Source: GCA-002840305 sp035402985
Lineage (GTDB): Bacteria > Patescibacteriota > Patescibacteriia > Patescibacteriales > UBA12465
NCBI GenBank assembly: GCA_035402985.1
Contig: DAONEH010000001.1
Span: 1 to 64,000, forward strand
Direction of reading: 5' to 3'
Length of the DNA stretch: 64,000 nt
In this document: piece by piece, positions 18,189-25,552 of the stretch
Layout: every line of letters begins with the position of its first letter
Numbering within the stretch: position 1 is the stretch's first letter
The notes under the pieces: generated by a model
What the model saw: the letters and a program-made list of their open reading frames with translations, nothing else
What the model was told of the DNA's origin: nothing
The model's database searches: none
Translations under genes and position numbers: made by a program

Positions 18189-18683
18189 TTAACGTTTGGA
18201 CCATTGTGGAGATTTTCGAGCTTTCTTTAAACCCGGTTTCTTTCTTTCTTTTTGACGAGGATCTCGAGTTATATAACCACTAGTTTTTAAAATAGTTTTA
18301 AACTCAGGATCATATTTTACTAAAGCTCGAGCAATTCCATGTCTAACAGCTTCTAATTGACCTAAAACTCCACCACCCTTAACTATAATTGTAAAATTAA
18401 AGTCTTTTAATTTAGAAACAACTTTTAATGGTTGTAAAATAATATTAAGATTTTCTTCTTTTTTAAAATAATTTTCTGCTGGAACATTATTAACTAAAAT
18501 TTCACCATCACCTTTTTCAAACATTCTAATTTGAGCTACAGCTGTTTTTCGACGACCAATAGCTTTAATAAATTTAGCATTAGCCGAAATCTTTTTGCTT
18601 TCTTTTTTTTCTGTAGCTGGAGCTTCTTTGACAACTTCCTTTTTTGTAGTTGTTTTTTTAATAGTTTTTTTAGTATCGCTCAT
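18189..18683 (-). CDS. rpsI: 30S ribosomal protein S9 with an N-terminal extension
   Basis: Small-subunit protein S9. The core starts near residue 38 ('FIKAIGRRKTAVAQIRMFEKG') and ends with the conserved basic tail 'KARKSPQWSKR', whose final Arg contacts P-site tRNA. The first 37 residues are Lys/Thr/Glu-rich and absent from ordinary S9 (about 130 residues). There is no internal Met near the core, so the extension is probably translated. It follows rplM, the conserved L13-S9 pair. Confidence 0.96.
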   Translation of the reverse strand: MSDTKKTIKKTTTKKEVVKEAPATEKKESKKISANAKFIKAIGRRKTAVAQIRMFEKGDGEILVNNVPAENYFKKEENLNIILQPLKVVSKLKDFNFTIIVKGGGVLGQLEAVRHGIARALVKYDPEFKTILKTSGYITRDPRQKERKKPGLKKARKSPQWSKR

Positions 18684-18732
18684 TTTTATTTTAATTAATT
18701 AAATAATTAAGACAATTTAAATTATTTAATTA

Positions 18733-19089
18733 TTATCTAATAATTAATCTTTTCATTAAATCATTACGCATTCTAGTTGGAGCTAACATCTCCTTAACCG
18801 CTCGACGTAATACCTCGGCTGGATCAGATTTATAAACATCTCCCATTTTCTTTTCTTTTAGACTTCCGATGTATCCGGTAAAATGATAATATTTTTTTTG
18901 ATCTAATTTTTTTCCAGTAAATTTAACTCTACTAATATTTGAAACTTCAACCATATCACCTAAATCTAAATGTGGTTCAAACTCAGGTTTGTTTTTTCCT
19001 CTTAAAATATTAGCAATATTAGTAGCTAAACGACCAATAGTTTGATCCGTAGCGTCAATTTTATGCATTTTTCTTTCTATATTTTTCAT
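18733..19089 (-). CDS. rplM: 50S ribosomal protein L13 (short)
   Basis: Large-subunit assembly protein L13. 'IDATDQTIGRLATNIANILRGKNKPEFEPHLDLGD' covers the start and 'DPAEVLRRAVKEMLAPTRMRNDLMKRL' the end; only parts of these are quoted as landmarks. At 118 residues it lacks the last 20 or so residues present in E. coli L13 (142). It lies 49 bases upstream of rpsI in the usual order. Confidence 0.96.
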   Translation of the reverse strand: MKNIERKMHKIDATDQTIGRLATNIANILRGKNKPEFEPHLDLGDMVEVSNISRVKFTGKKLDQKKYYHFTGYIGSLKEKKMGDVYKSDPAEVLRRAVKEMLAPTRMRNDLMKRLIIR

Positions 19090-19109
19090 ATATATTTATT
19101 TAATACTAA

Positions 19110-19460
19110 TTAAACTAATTCAATTTGAACCATTTCTGCTCCATCCCCGACTCGATTTCCAATTTTTGTTATTCGACAATAACCACCAGAACGATCTTTA
19201 TAACGATCACCTAAAACTTCCATTAATTTTTTAACAGCTTTAGGCTGTAAAATAACTTTTAATAAACTACGACGAGCTGTTAAATCACCTTTCTTAGAAA
19301 CAGATATAACCCTTTCTAATAATGGTTTAACTGCTTTAGCTTTAGCTTTAGTAGTTGTAACTTTTTCGTAAATAATAATACTAGAAGCTAAATTTCTAAG
19401 CATCAATTCACGTGGTCCCTTTTTTCTATCTAAAGTTTTTACATTATTCTTATGTCTCAT
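19110..19460 (-). CDS. rplQ: 50S ribosomal protein L17
   Basis: 116 residues, the normal length. The N-terminal RNA-binding block reads 'RKKGPRELMLRNLASSII', followed by 'TTKAKAKAVKPLLERVI' and the C-terminal 'GDRYKDRSGGYCRITKIG'. It sits directly after rpoA, as in most bacteria, and 20 bases before rplM. Confidence 0.97.
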   Translation of the reverse strand: MRHKNNVKTLDRKKGPRELMLRNLASSIIIYEKVTTTKAKAKAVKPLLERVISVSKKGDLTARRSLLKVILQPKAVKKLMEVLGDRYKDRSGGYCRITKIGNRVGDGAEMVQIELV

Positions 19461-19485
19461 ATTATTTATTTAATTAATATTTTCA

Positions 19486-20295
19486 TTATTTTTTTTCTTT
19501 AACTGTTTTAGTTGATTTCTTTTTGGTTTTAACTTCTTCTTCAACTTCTGCTTCTACTTCGACAGGAGTAACTTCCTCAGTATCAACTTTGTTTTTTTCA
19601 TTTTTTAAAGTTAATAATGAATTAAATTGATCAATTAATATTTGAACTGATTGATTGAAAGCATCTTCCACTGAAATAGTACCATCAGTTTTTATATCTA
19701 AAACTAATTTATCCCAATTAGTCATTTTACCAACACGAACATTTTCTACTTTATAATTTACTCCGATAACTGGAGTATAAATTGAATCAATTTCCATATA
19801 ATCAACTTCTTTTCCATCTTTTTTATTTTTTTCTGGTAATGAATAACCGCGACCATTGGCTACATAAATTTCCATACCTAAACTACCAACTTGATCAGTA
19901 ATAGTAGCTAAAACTAAATCAGGATTAACAATTTCAATTTGACTATCTTTTTTTATATCTTTAGCGGTTACTACTTTTTTACCTTGAACATTTAATTCTA
20001 ATTTTAATACGTCTTCGGTATCATTTAAAATCTTTATTTTTAATTGTTTTAAATTTAAAACAATATCTAAAACATCTTCTTTTATTCCTGGTAAAGCCAT
20101 AAATTCATGTTTAGCTCCCTTAATTTTAACACCAACAACAGCGGAGCCCGGTAAAGAAGATAATAATACTCGACGTAAAGCATTTCCAATAGTATTTCCA
20201 TAGCCAGGATACAAAGGCTCAACAATAACTAAGCTTTCGTTAATATTGCCATTTTGTTTAAATTCTATTTTTTTTGGCAAGGCTATTTTTTCCAT
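19486..20295 (-). CDS. rpoA: RNA polymerase alpha subunit without C-terminal domain
   Basis: Assembly platform of RNA polymerase. The N-terminal dimerisation and beta/beta'-binding domain is complete (about 1-232): 'LYPGYGNTIGNALRRVLLSSLPG' and 'VEDAFNQSVQILIDQF' are landmarks. Ordinary alpha is about 320-330 residues and ends in a helix-hairpin-helix C-terminal domain that binds UP elements and activators. Here the domain is missing and is replaced by a tail of about 35 residues rich in Glu, Val and Lys. The stop is followed 26 bases later by rplQ, with no sign of a frameshifted remainder. Confidence 0.97.
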   Translation of the reverse strand: MEKIALPKKIEFKQNGNINESLVIVEPLYPGYGNTIGNALRRVLLSSLPGSAVVGVKIKGAKHEFMALPGIKEDVLDIVLNLKQLKIKILNDTEDVLKLELNVQGKKVVTAKDIKKDSQIEIVNPDLVLATITDQVGSLGMEIYVANGRGYSLPEKNKKDGKEVDYMEIDSIYTPVIGVNYKVENVRVGKMTNWDKLVLDIKTDGTISVEDAFNQSVQILIDQFNSLLTLKNEKNKVDTEEVTPVEVEAEVEEEVKTKKKSTKTVKEKK

Positions 20296-20335
20296 ATTGT
20301 TTTTTTTATTAATAAATATTTAATATAATAAATTA

Positions 20336-20971
20336 TTATTTTGAATAAAACTCAATAATCATATAAGTTTTAATATTTGAAGGTAGATCTTGTTGTTGTG
20401 GTTCATGTAAAACTTTAACTGATAATTCTTTAGCATCTAATCCTAACCAACTTTTTTGTTCCGGAGCTAAAGTTTTTAATTTTTCTGGTAGATTAACAAA
20501 ATATCTATTCTTCTTAGAACTTTTTTTAATCTTTATAATTTGACCACTTTTTACTTGATAAGAAGGAATATTAACAGTTCGATCATTTATTGAAAAATGT
20601 CCATGATTTACTAATTGTCGAGCTTGAGTACGAGAACCAGCCAAACCAGAACGATAAATAACATTATCTAAACGCATTTCTAAATATTTTATAAAATTGT
20701 TTCCGATATCTCCACCCTTCTTTTGTATTTTATCAAAAGATAATCTAAATTGCTTTTCAGTTATTCCATACATCTTTTTAGTTTTTTGTTTTTCATTTAA
20801 TTGCAAACCATAATCGCTAGATCTTTTTTTACCTTTAGGTCCATGGAATCCTGGTGGATAATTTCTTTTAACCATAGCACATTTTGGAGATGAACAACGT
20901 TCCCCTTTTAAAAATAATTTTTCTCCAATACGGCGACATTGCTTACATTTTGAATCTAATGTTTTTCCCAT
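20336..20971 (-). CDS. rpsD: 30S ribosomal protein S4 (zinc form)
   Basis: Primary 16S rRNA-binding protein S4, 211 residues. Four N-terminal cysteines C9, C12, C26 and C31 (Cx2C-x13-Cx4C) make the zinc-binding form. The S4 RNA-binding domain is clear: 'MRLDNVIYRSGLAGSRTQAR' and 'VNHGHFSINDRTVNIPSY'. It lies between rpsK and rpoA, where S4 often acts as translational repressor; no obvious repressor pseudoknot was identified here. Confidence 0.97.
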   Translation of the reverse strand: MGKTLDSKCKQCRRIGEKLFLKGERCSSPKCAMVKRNYPPGFHGPKGKKRSSDYGLQLNEKQKTKKMYGITEKQFRLSFDKIQKKGGDIGNNFIKYLEMRLDNVIYRSGLAGSRTQARQLVNHGHFSINDRTVNIPSYQVKSGQIIKIKKSSKKNRYFVNLPEKLKTLAPEQKSWLGLDAKELSVKVLHEPQQQDLPSNIKTYMIIEFYSK

Positions 20972-20991
20972 ATATATATTTTATTAATTGA

Positions 20992-21627
20992 TTAAACTCG
21001 ACGAGGTTTTTTAGGACGACAACCATTATGAGGAACACCGGTAGTATCTTTAATACTAGCAATTTCTAAACCATTAGCATTTAAAGCTCTAATAGCGGCT
21101 TCTCTACCAGTACCAACTCCAGCTACAAAAACCTTTACTTCCTCTAAACCATATTCTTCTTTAGCTTTTAAAACAGCAATTTTAGTAATTATTTGAGCAG
21201 CATACGGAGTTGCTTTTTTAGCACCTTTAAAACCAGCCATACCCGCGCTAGCCCAAGAAATAACATTACCGCTTTTATCAGTTAAAGAGATAATAGTATT
21301 GTTATAAGTAGCATTAATATAGGCATGACCAGATTTTATTTTTATATTTTCCTTTTTCTTCTTTTTCTTTATTAATTTCTTTTTACTACGAGCTTGTTTA
21401 TTTTTTTCTAATTTTTGTTTTATTTCTTCTGGTAAATCTTCAATTTCATTTTTATTTTCATTTTTTAAATCATCATCAGAAAATAAATCATCATCGCTAG
21501 AATCAAAATCATCAGCTTCATCTACTAGAGCCATTTCATCTTTTTTATCCTCAGCTAAGGAATTATTTTTTTCATCCTTAACAATTTCTGTTTCAGGATT
21601 TGTTTTATCTTTTTTTTCTTCGGTCAT
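20992..21627 (-). CDS. rpsK: 30S ribosomal protein S11 with a long acidic N-terminal extension
   Basis: Platform protein S11. The core begins near residue 95 ('KSGHAYINATYNNTIISL') and contains 'WASAGMAGFKGAKKATPYAAQ' and the C-terminal 'GVPHNGCRPKKPRRV'. About 78 residues before the usual basic start are Asp/Glu/Asn-rich with a run of Lys following (84-92). Ordinary S11 is about 129 residues; this is 211. The only in-frame Met residues upstream of the core are M1 and M32, so some extension must be translated unless a non-ATG start is used. The gap to rpsM is 38 bases. Confidence 0.95.
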   Translation of the reverse strand: MTEEKKDKTNPETEIVKDEKNNSLAEDKKDEMALVDEADDFDSSDDDLFSDDDLKNENKNEIEDLPEEIKQKLEKNKQARSKKKLIKKKKKKENIKIKSGHAYINATYNNTIISLTDKSGNVISWASAGMAGFKGAKKATPYAAQIITKIAVLKAKEEYGLEEVKVFVAGVGTGREAAIRALNANGLEIASIKDTTGVPHNGCRPKKPRRV

Positions 21628-21665
21628 ATTTTAATTTTTAATATTTTATTATTGATAAATTAATT

Positions 21666-22061
21666 TTATGTCTTTTGAGCACCAGCTTTACTCTTACCAG
21701 AACCCATAGTAACTCTTTTATTACCTCGAACAGTTCGACCATTAGTTTTAGTTCTTTGACCACGAACTGGTAAATGTTTAGTGTGACAAAAACCTTTTCG
21801 AGCACCAATTTCTTTATAACGTTTTATATTACTAGCTATTTCTCGACGTAAATCACCTTCAGTAATATATTTTTTTTCAATAATATCACGTAAAAGATTA
21901 GCTTCACTTTCTTTCAAATCTTTAACTCGAGTATCAGGATTAATTTTAGCTAAAGCTAAAATATCCTTGGAAAATTTAGGACCAATTCCATAAATATAAG
22001 TCAAAGCGGTTTCAACTCGCTTGTCATTTGGAATTGTGACTCCGGAAATTCTTACTATCAT
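21666..22061 (-). CDS. rpsM: 30S ribosomal protein S13
   Basis: Head protein S13, 131 residues. 'RISGVTIPNDKRVETALTYIYGIG' marks the helix-two-turn-helix N-terminus and 'RGQRTKTNGRTVRGNKR' the tRNA-contacting basic tail. It follows rpmJ and precedes rpsK, the standard alpha-operon order. Confidence 0.97.
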   Translation of the reverse strand: MIVRISGVTIPNDKRVETALTYIYGIGPKFSKDILALAKINPDTRVKDLKESEANLLRDIIEKKYITEGDLRREIASNIKRYKEIGARKGFCHTKHLPVRGQRTKTNGRTVRGNKRVTMGSGKSKAGAQKT

Positions 22062-22088
22062 AAATGTTATATTTAAAATAATTTATAA

Positions 22089-22202
22089 TTAACCTTGTCT
22101 TTGCTTATGTTTAGGATTAGAACAAATAACATAAACTCGCCCTTTGCGACGAACTATTTTACAATCTTTACAAATTTTTTTAGCACTAGATCTAACTTTC
22201 AT
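22089..22202 (-). CDS. rpmJ: 50S ribosomal protein L36
   Basis: A 37-residue protein, too short for ordinary ORF cut-offs. It begins MKVRSSAKKICKDCKIV and ends NPKHKQRQG. The zinc ligands are C11, C14, C27 and H32 (Cx2C-x12-Cx4H), the zinc-containing form of L36. Placement between infA and rpsM is the classical one. ATG start and TAA stop are both clear. Confidence 0.97.
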   Translation of the reverse strand: MKVRSSAKKICKDCKIVRRKGRVYVICSNPKHKQRQG

Positions 22203-22277
22203 AAGTATTTTATAACAGTTAAAATTTAATTTTAAACTATTGTTTAATTAGCAAAATAAAAAATAACAAAATAAACT

Positions 22278-22517
22278 TTAAAGGCGAAAAGTTATTCGTC
22301 CTTTGCTTAAATCATAAGGACTCATTTGAACTTTAACCTTATCACCGGGTAAAAGTCTAATTTTATTCATTCTCATCTTGCCCGATAAATGACCCAAGAT
22401 TTCATGACCGTTCTCTAATTTTATTTTAAAATTAGCTGCGGGCATTAGTTCTAAGATTTCTCCTTTTAACTCAATAAAATCTTTGGAATCAATTATAGAA
22501 TTTTCATCGTTGTTCAT
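22278..22517 (-). CDS. infA: Translation initiation factor IF-1
   Basis: An OB-fold factor of 79 residues that fills the A site during initiation. 'FIELKGEILELMPAANFKI' and 'ENGHEILGHLSGKMRMNKIRLLPGD' are typical. The ATG at 22517 is preferred; an in-frame GTG two codons upstream is also possible. It is the first gene of the ribosomal/rpoA operon. Its start lies only six bases after the T-run of a terminator-like hairpin, which itself lies downstream of the promoter, so expression may be attenuated. Confidence 0.96.
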   Translation of the reverse strand: MNNDENSIIDSKDFIELKGEILELMPAANFKIKLENGHEILGHLSGKMRMNKIRLLPGDKVKVQMSPYDLSKGRITFRL

Positions 22518-22523
22518 TAACAC

Positions 22524-22557
22524 AAAAAAACTTGATAGAGATAAAAATCTATATCAA
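22524..22557 (-). terminator. Terminator-like hairpin in the infA leader (terminator or attenuator)
   Basis: On the minus strand TTGATATAGAT (22557-22547) pairs with ATCTCTATCAA (22542-22532) around a TTTT loop, with one mismatch, followed by G and seven T (22530-22524). This is a good intrinsic terminator. It could end alaS transcripts, but it also lies inside the infA message that starts near 22601, so it would act as an attenuator for the ribosomal operon. Confidence 0.75.
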
Positions 22558-22607
22558 AATTTTTTAAAAATACAAAAAAATTAATATTCTTAAAATATTA
22601 TAAGGTA

Positions 22608-22636
22608 ATTATATATTTATTTGATATTATTGTCAA
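22608..22636 (-). promoter_or_regulatory. Consensus sigma-70 promoter for the infA-rpoA operon
   Basis: A perfect TTGACA (22636-22631), a 17-base spacer and a perfect TATAAT (22613-22608). It overlaps the alaS stop codon. The predicted start is about 22601, giving a leader of about 84 bases before infA. It is the only promoter in the window matching the sigma-70 consensus at all twelve positions. Confidence 0.85.
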
Positions 22637-24518
22637 GAGGAATAAGAACGGCTTTTATTCTTCGAACCCCAGAACTAGAACTTTCTTCTTTCTGTATCTT
22701 AAAATAACCTAAATCACCAATATTTTTAACATGAGGACCACCACAAATCTCTTTAGAAAACAAAGTTATCGGATTAGATGAAAAATCACCGATAGAATAA
22801 ACTTTTACCCGATCACCATATTTACTCTCAAATACTCCGGTTGCTCCAGAAATTTTAGCTTCATTTAAAGTCATTTCTTCACACTGCACATCATATTTTT
22901 TAGAAATAGCTTCATTAACCAAATCTTCAACTTGTTTTTTTTCTTCTTCGGTCATTTTATCTGGATAAGAAAAATCAAAACGCAAACGTTCAGCTGTAAT
23001 ATTAGATCCTCTTTGATTAACTTGAGAACCTAATACTTTTTTTAAAGAAGCTAATAATAAATGACAAGTAGTATGAAGTTTAGTGGTTGCTTCACTTTGA
23101 TCAGCTAAGCCCCCTTTAAATTTTCCAACACTAGCTGTTTTTGATAATTCTTGATGTTTACAATATTCTTGTTTATACTCTTCAATAAAATTAGCTGATT
23201 TAATAATATTTTTTTCAGATATAATTTCTTCCGTCATTTCTAGTGGATAACCATGAGTTTGAAAAAGATTAAAAGCAACAAAGCCATTTATTTCTTTTTT
23301 AGATTCGGCTAATGAATTTAAAATCTTTTCTCCCCGTTCAATCATTTTACTAAATTTAGTTTCTTCTTCTTCTAAATTTTCTAATATAAAAGAAGTATTA
23401 CGATCCAACTCTTCATAATCATTTTTATAAAAATTAATAATTGTTTCCGCTATTTCTTTCAACCATTTATCATTTTTTATACCTAGTTGACGACCAGAAC
23501 GTAAAGCTCGACGAAGAAGTCGTCGAATAATATATCCTTGGTCAGTATTAGACGGACTTAATCTTTTATCGTCCCCCATTAAAAAAACTGAAGACTTAAT
23601 ATGATCAGCTATTATTTCAAAATATTTTTTATTATCTTCGTATTTTAAACCAGATAATTTTTCAATTTTTTTAATTAATTCTTTTAAAGAATCAATTTCA
23701 AAAATATTATTACAATTATTTATAGCCATAGCAATTCTTTCTAATCCTCCACCAAAATCAACATTTTTGTTTTCTAATTCTTCCCAACCTGACTCTGTTT
23801 TCTTGTATTGCATAAAAACAGAATTACCAATTTCTACAAAACGACCACAATCACAATTAGGATGACAATAAGGACCAAACTTAGGATCATGTTCTTGTCC
23901 AGTATCAAAAAAAGTTTCACTATCAGGTCCACCTAATTCTCCAACGGCTTCACCTCGTTTCCACCAATTTTTATCTCGGTAAGCAAATATTTTTTGAAGA
24001 GAAAAATCTATTTTTTGTCCCGAACCACTTTCTCCCTTGCCTGTAGTTTCTGGACCTTCTTCGGCTATTACTCCATATTTTTTGTAAATATCTTTTAAAA
24101 TTAAAACAGCTTCTTCATCTTTTTTAATTTTTTGACCATCACCTACATAAACTGATTGATAAATCCGATTAATATCTAAACCTAATTCTTCTATTAAAAA
24201 TTCAAACCACCAATTTAATTGTTCTTGTTTAAAATAATCACCTAAACTCCAATTACCTAACATTTCAAAAAAAGTATTATGACGACCATCACCGACATCT
24301 TCAATATCTTCACTCCGAAAACATTTTTGACTATTAACCAATCGTTGACCCGCTGGATGTTTTTCCCCTAATAAATATGGGATAAGTGGTGACATACCAG
24401 CATTAACAAAAAGAATACTGGAATCATTTTCTGGAATTAAAGAAGCACTAGAAATAATTTGATGTTTCTTTTTGGCAAAAAAATTTAAATATTTTTGTCT
24501 AATATCACTAGTAGTCAT
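22617..24518 (-). CDS. alaS: Alanyl-tRNA synthetase lacking the C-Ala domain
   Basis: A class II synthetase of 633 residues. The catalytic domain starts 'RQKYLNFFAKKKHQIISSASL' and keeps 'NAGMSPLIPYLLG', 'FRSEDIEDVGDGRHNTFFEMLGNWS' and the motif-3 'GGGLERIAMAI'. The editing domain has its zinc ligands in 'HTTCH' and 'CGGPH'. The protein ends shortly after the editing core; the DHHA1-type C-Ala domain of ordinary AlaRS (about 870 residues) is absent. It is the last gene of the mur cluster and lies 8 bases after murB. Confidence 0.96.
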   Translation of the reverse strand: MTTSDIRQKYLNFFAKKKHQIISSASLIPENDSSILFVNAGMSPLIPYLLGEKHPAGQRLVNSQKCFRSEDIEDVGDGRHNTFFEMLGNWSLGDYFKQEQLNWWFEFLIEELGLDINRIYQSVYVGDGQKIKKDEEAVLILKDIYKKYGVIAEEGPETTGKGESGSGQKIDFSLQKIFAYRDKNWWKRGEAVGELGGPDSETFFDTGQEHDPKFGPYCHPNCDCGRFVEIGNSVFMQYKKTESGWEELENKNVDFGGGLERIAMAINNCNNIFEIDSLKELIKKIEKLSGLKYEDNKKYFEIIADHIKSSVFLMGDDKRLSPSNTDQGYIIRRLLRRALRSGRQLGIKNDKWLKEIAETIINFYKNDYEELDRNTSFILENLEEEETKFSKMIERGEKILNSLAESKKEINGFVAFNLFQTHGYPLEMTEEIISEKNIIKSANFIEEYKQEYCKHQELSKTASVGKFKGGLADQSEATTKLHTTCHLLLASLKKVLGSQVNQRGSNITAERLRFDFSYPDKMTEEEKKQVEDLVNEAISKKYDVQCEEMTLNEAKISGATGVFESKYGDRVKVYSIGDFSSNPITLFSKEICGGPHVKNIGDLGYFKIQKEESSSSGVRRIKAVLIPLDNNIK

Positions 24519-24526
24519 ATAAAAAA

Positions 24527-25549
24527 TTATAATATATTAACTTCTTCTTCTAATTTAAGACCAAATTTAGTTTTTACTTCTTTCTTTATTATTTTAACTA
24601 AATTTAAAACATCTTTTTGTTTAGCTCCACCATAATTAACAATTATTAAAGCTTGTTTATCATATACCCCAACCGTAGCTAATCGTTCTCCTTTTAAACC
24701 ACATTGTTCAATCAACCAAGCTGCTGGAATCTTAGCCTGACCATCTGAAATTATATATTTTATATCAGGAAATTTATTTTTTAAATCATCTAAAGTCTCT
24801 AAACTAATTAAAGGATTTTTAAAAAATGAACCAGCATTAGATAATAATGCGGGATTAGGTAATTTAGCATCTCTAATTTTTATTATAATATCAGCTAATT
24901 GTTTTAAACTAGGTTCCGTTATTTTTTCTTCATTTAAAGTGTCCGAAATTCCAGGATAACTTAAATTTAATTTTTTATCCCTACTTAATTTAAATTCTAC
25001 CCATAGAATAAAATACTTTCCTTTTAATTTTCCTTTAAAAATACTATGACGATAAGAAAATTCACAATCTTTTAAATTAAAATATTTTAATTCTCCTGTT
25101 TTTATATTAATAGCAGCTAAATTATAGAAACAATCTTTTATTTCTGTGCCATAAGCTCCAATATTTTGTACCGGAGCAGCTCCTACTGTACCTGGGATAT
25201 AAAAAGTATTTTCTAAACCATACAAATTTTCTTCCATAGTAAAATTTACTAATTTTGACCATATTTCTCCACTATAAGCTTTAACAATAACACTTTTATC
25301 ATTTTCACTTAAAAGTTCTAAACCTTTTATTTCATTTTTTATAACTAAACCAGAAAAACCTCGATCAGAAAATAAAGTATTAGAACCTCCTCCTAAAATA
25401 AAAACTTTCTTACATTTCTTTTTGGCCCAACTTAAAGCCATTTTTAATTCTTCTATAGTTTTAACAATAACAAAAAATTTAGCTACTCCCCCTATTTTAA
25501 AAGTAGTATAATTAGCTAAATTAATATTTTTTTTTATTTCTAAATCCAT
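24527..25549 (-). CDS. murB: UDP-N-acetylenolpyruvoylglucosamine reductase
   Basis: An FAD-dependent enzyme that reduces the enolpyruvyl group to form UDP-MurNAc. 340 residues. The FAD-binding domain has 'NYTTFKIGGVAKFF' and 'ILGGGSNTLFSD'. 'YRHSIFKGKLKGKYFIL' and 'NAGSFFKNP' (with the proton-donating Ser) are the active-site segments; the Tyr in YRHS is typical of type I enzymes. It lies three bases after murC. Confidence 0.95.
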   Translation of the reverse strand: MDLEIKKNINLANYTTFKIGGVAKFFVIVKTIEELKMALSWAKKKCKKVFILGGGSNTLFSDRGFSGLVIKNEIKGLELLSENDKSVIVKAYSGEIWSKLVNFTMEENLYGLENTFYIPGTVGAAPVQNIGAYGTEIKDCFYNLAAINIKTGELKYFNLKDCEFSYRHSIFKGKLKGKYFILWVEFKLSRDKKLNLSYPGISDTLNEEKITEPSLKQLADIIIKIRDAKLPNPALLSNAGSFFKNPLISLETLDDLKNKFPDIKYIISDGQAKIPAAWLIEQCGLKGERLATVGVYDKQALIIVNYGGAKQKDVLNLVKIIKKEVKTKFGLKLEEEVNIL

Positions 25550-25552
25550 AAA

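Noticed and set aside
22640..22675. TTCGAACCCC, which recalls a tRNA T-loop
   Set aside because: It is coding sequence of alaS (the VRRIKAV region); no acceptor or anticodon arm can be folded around it.
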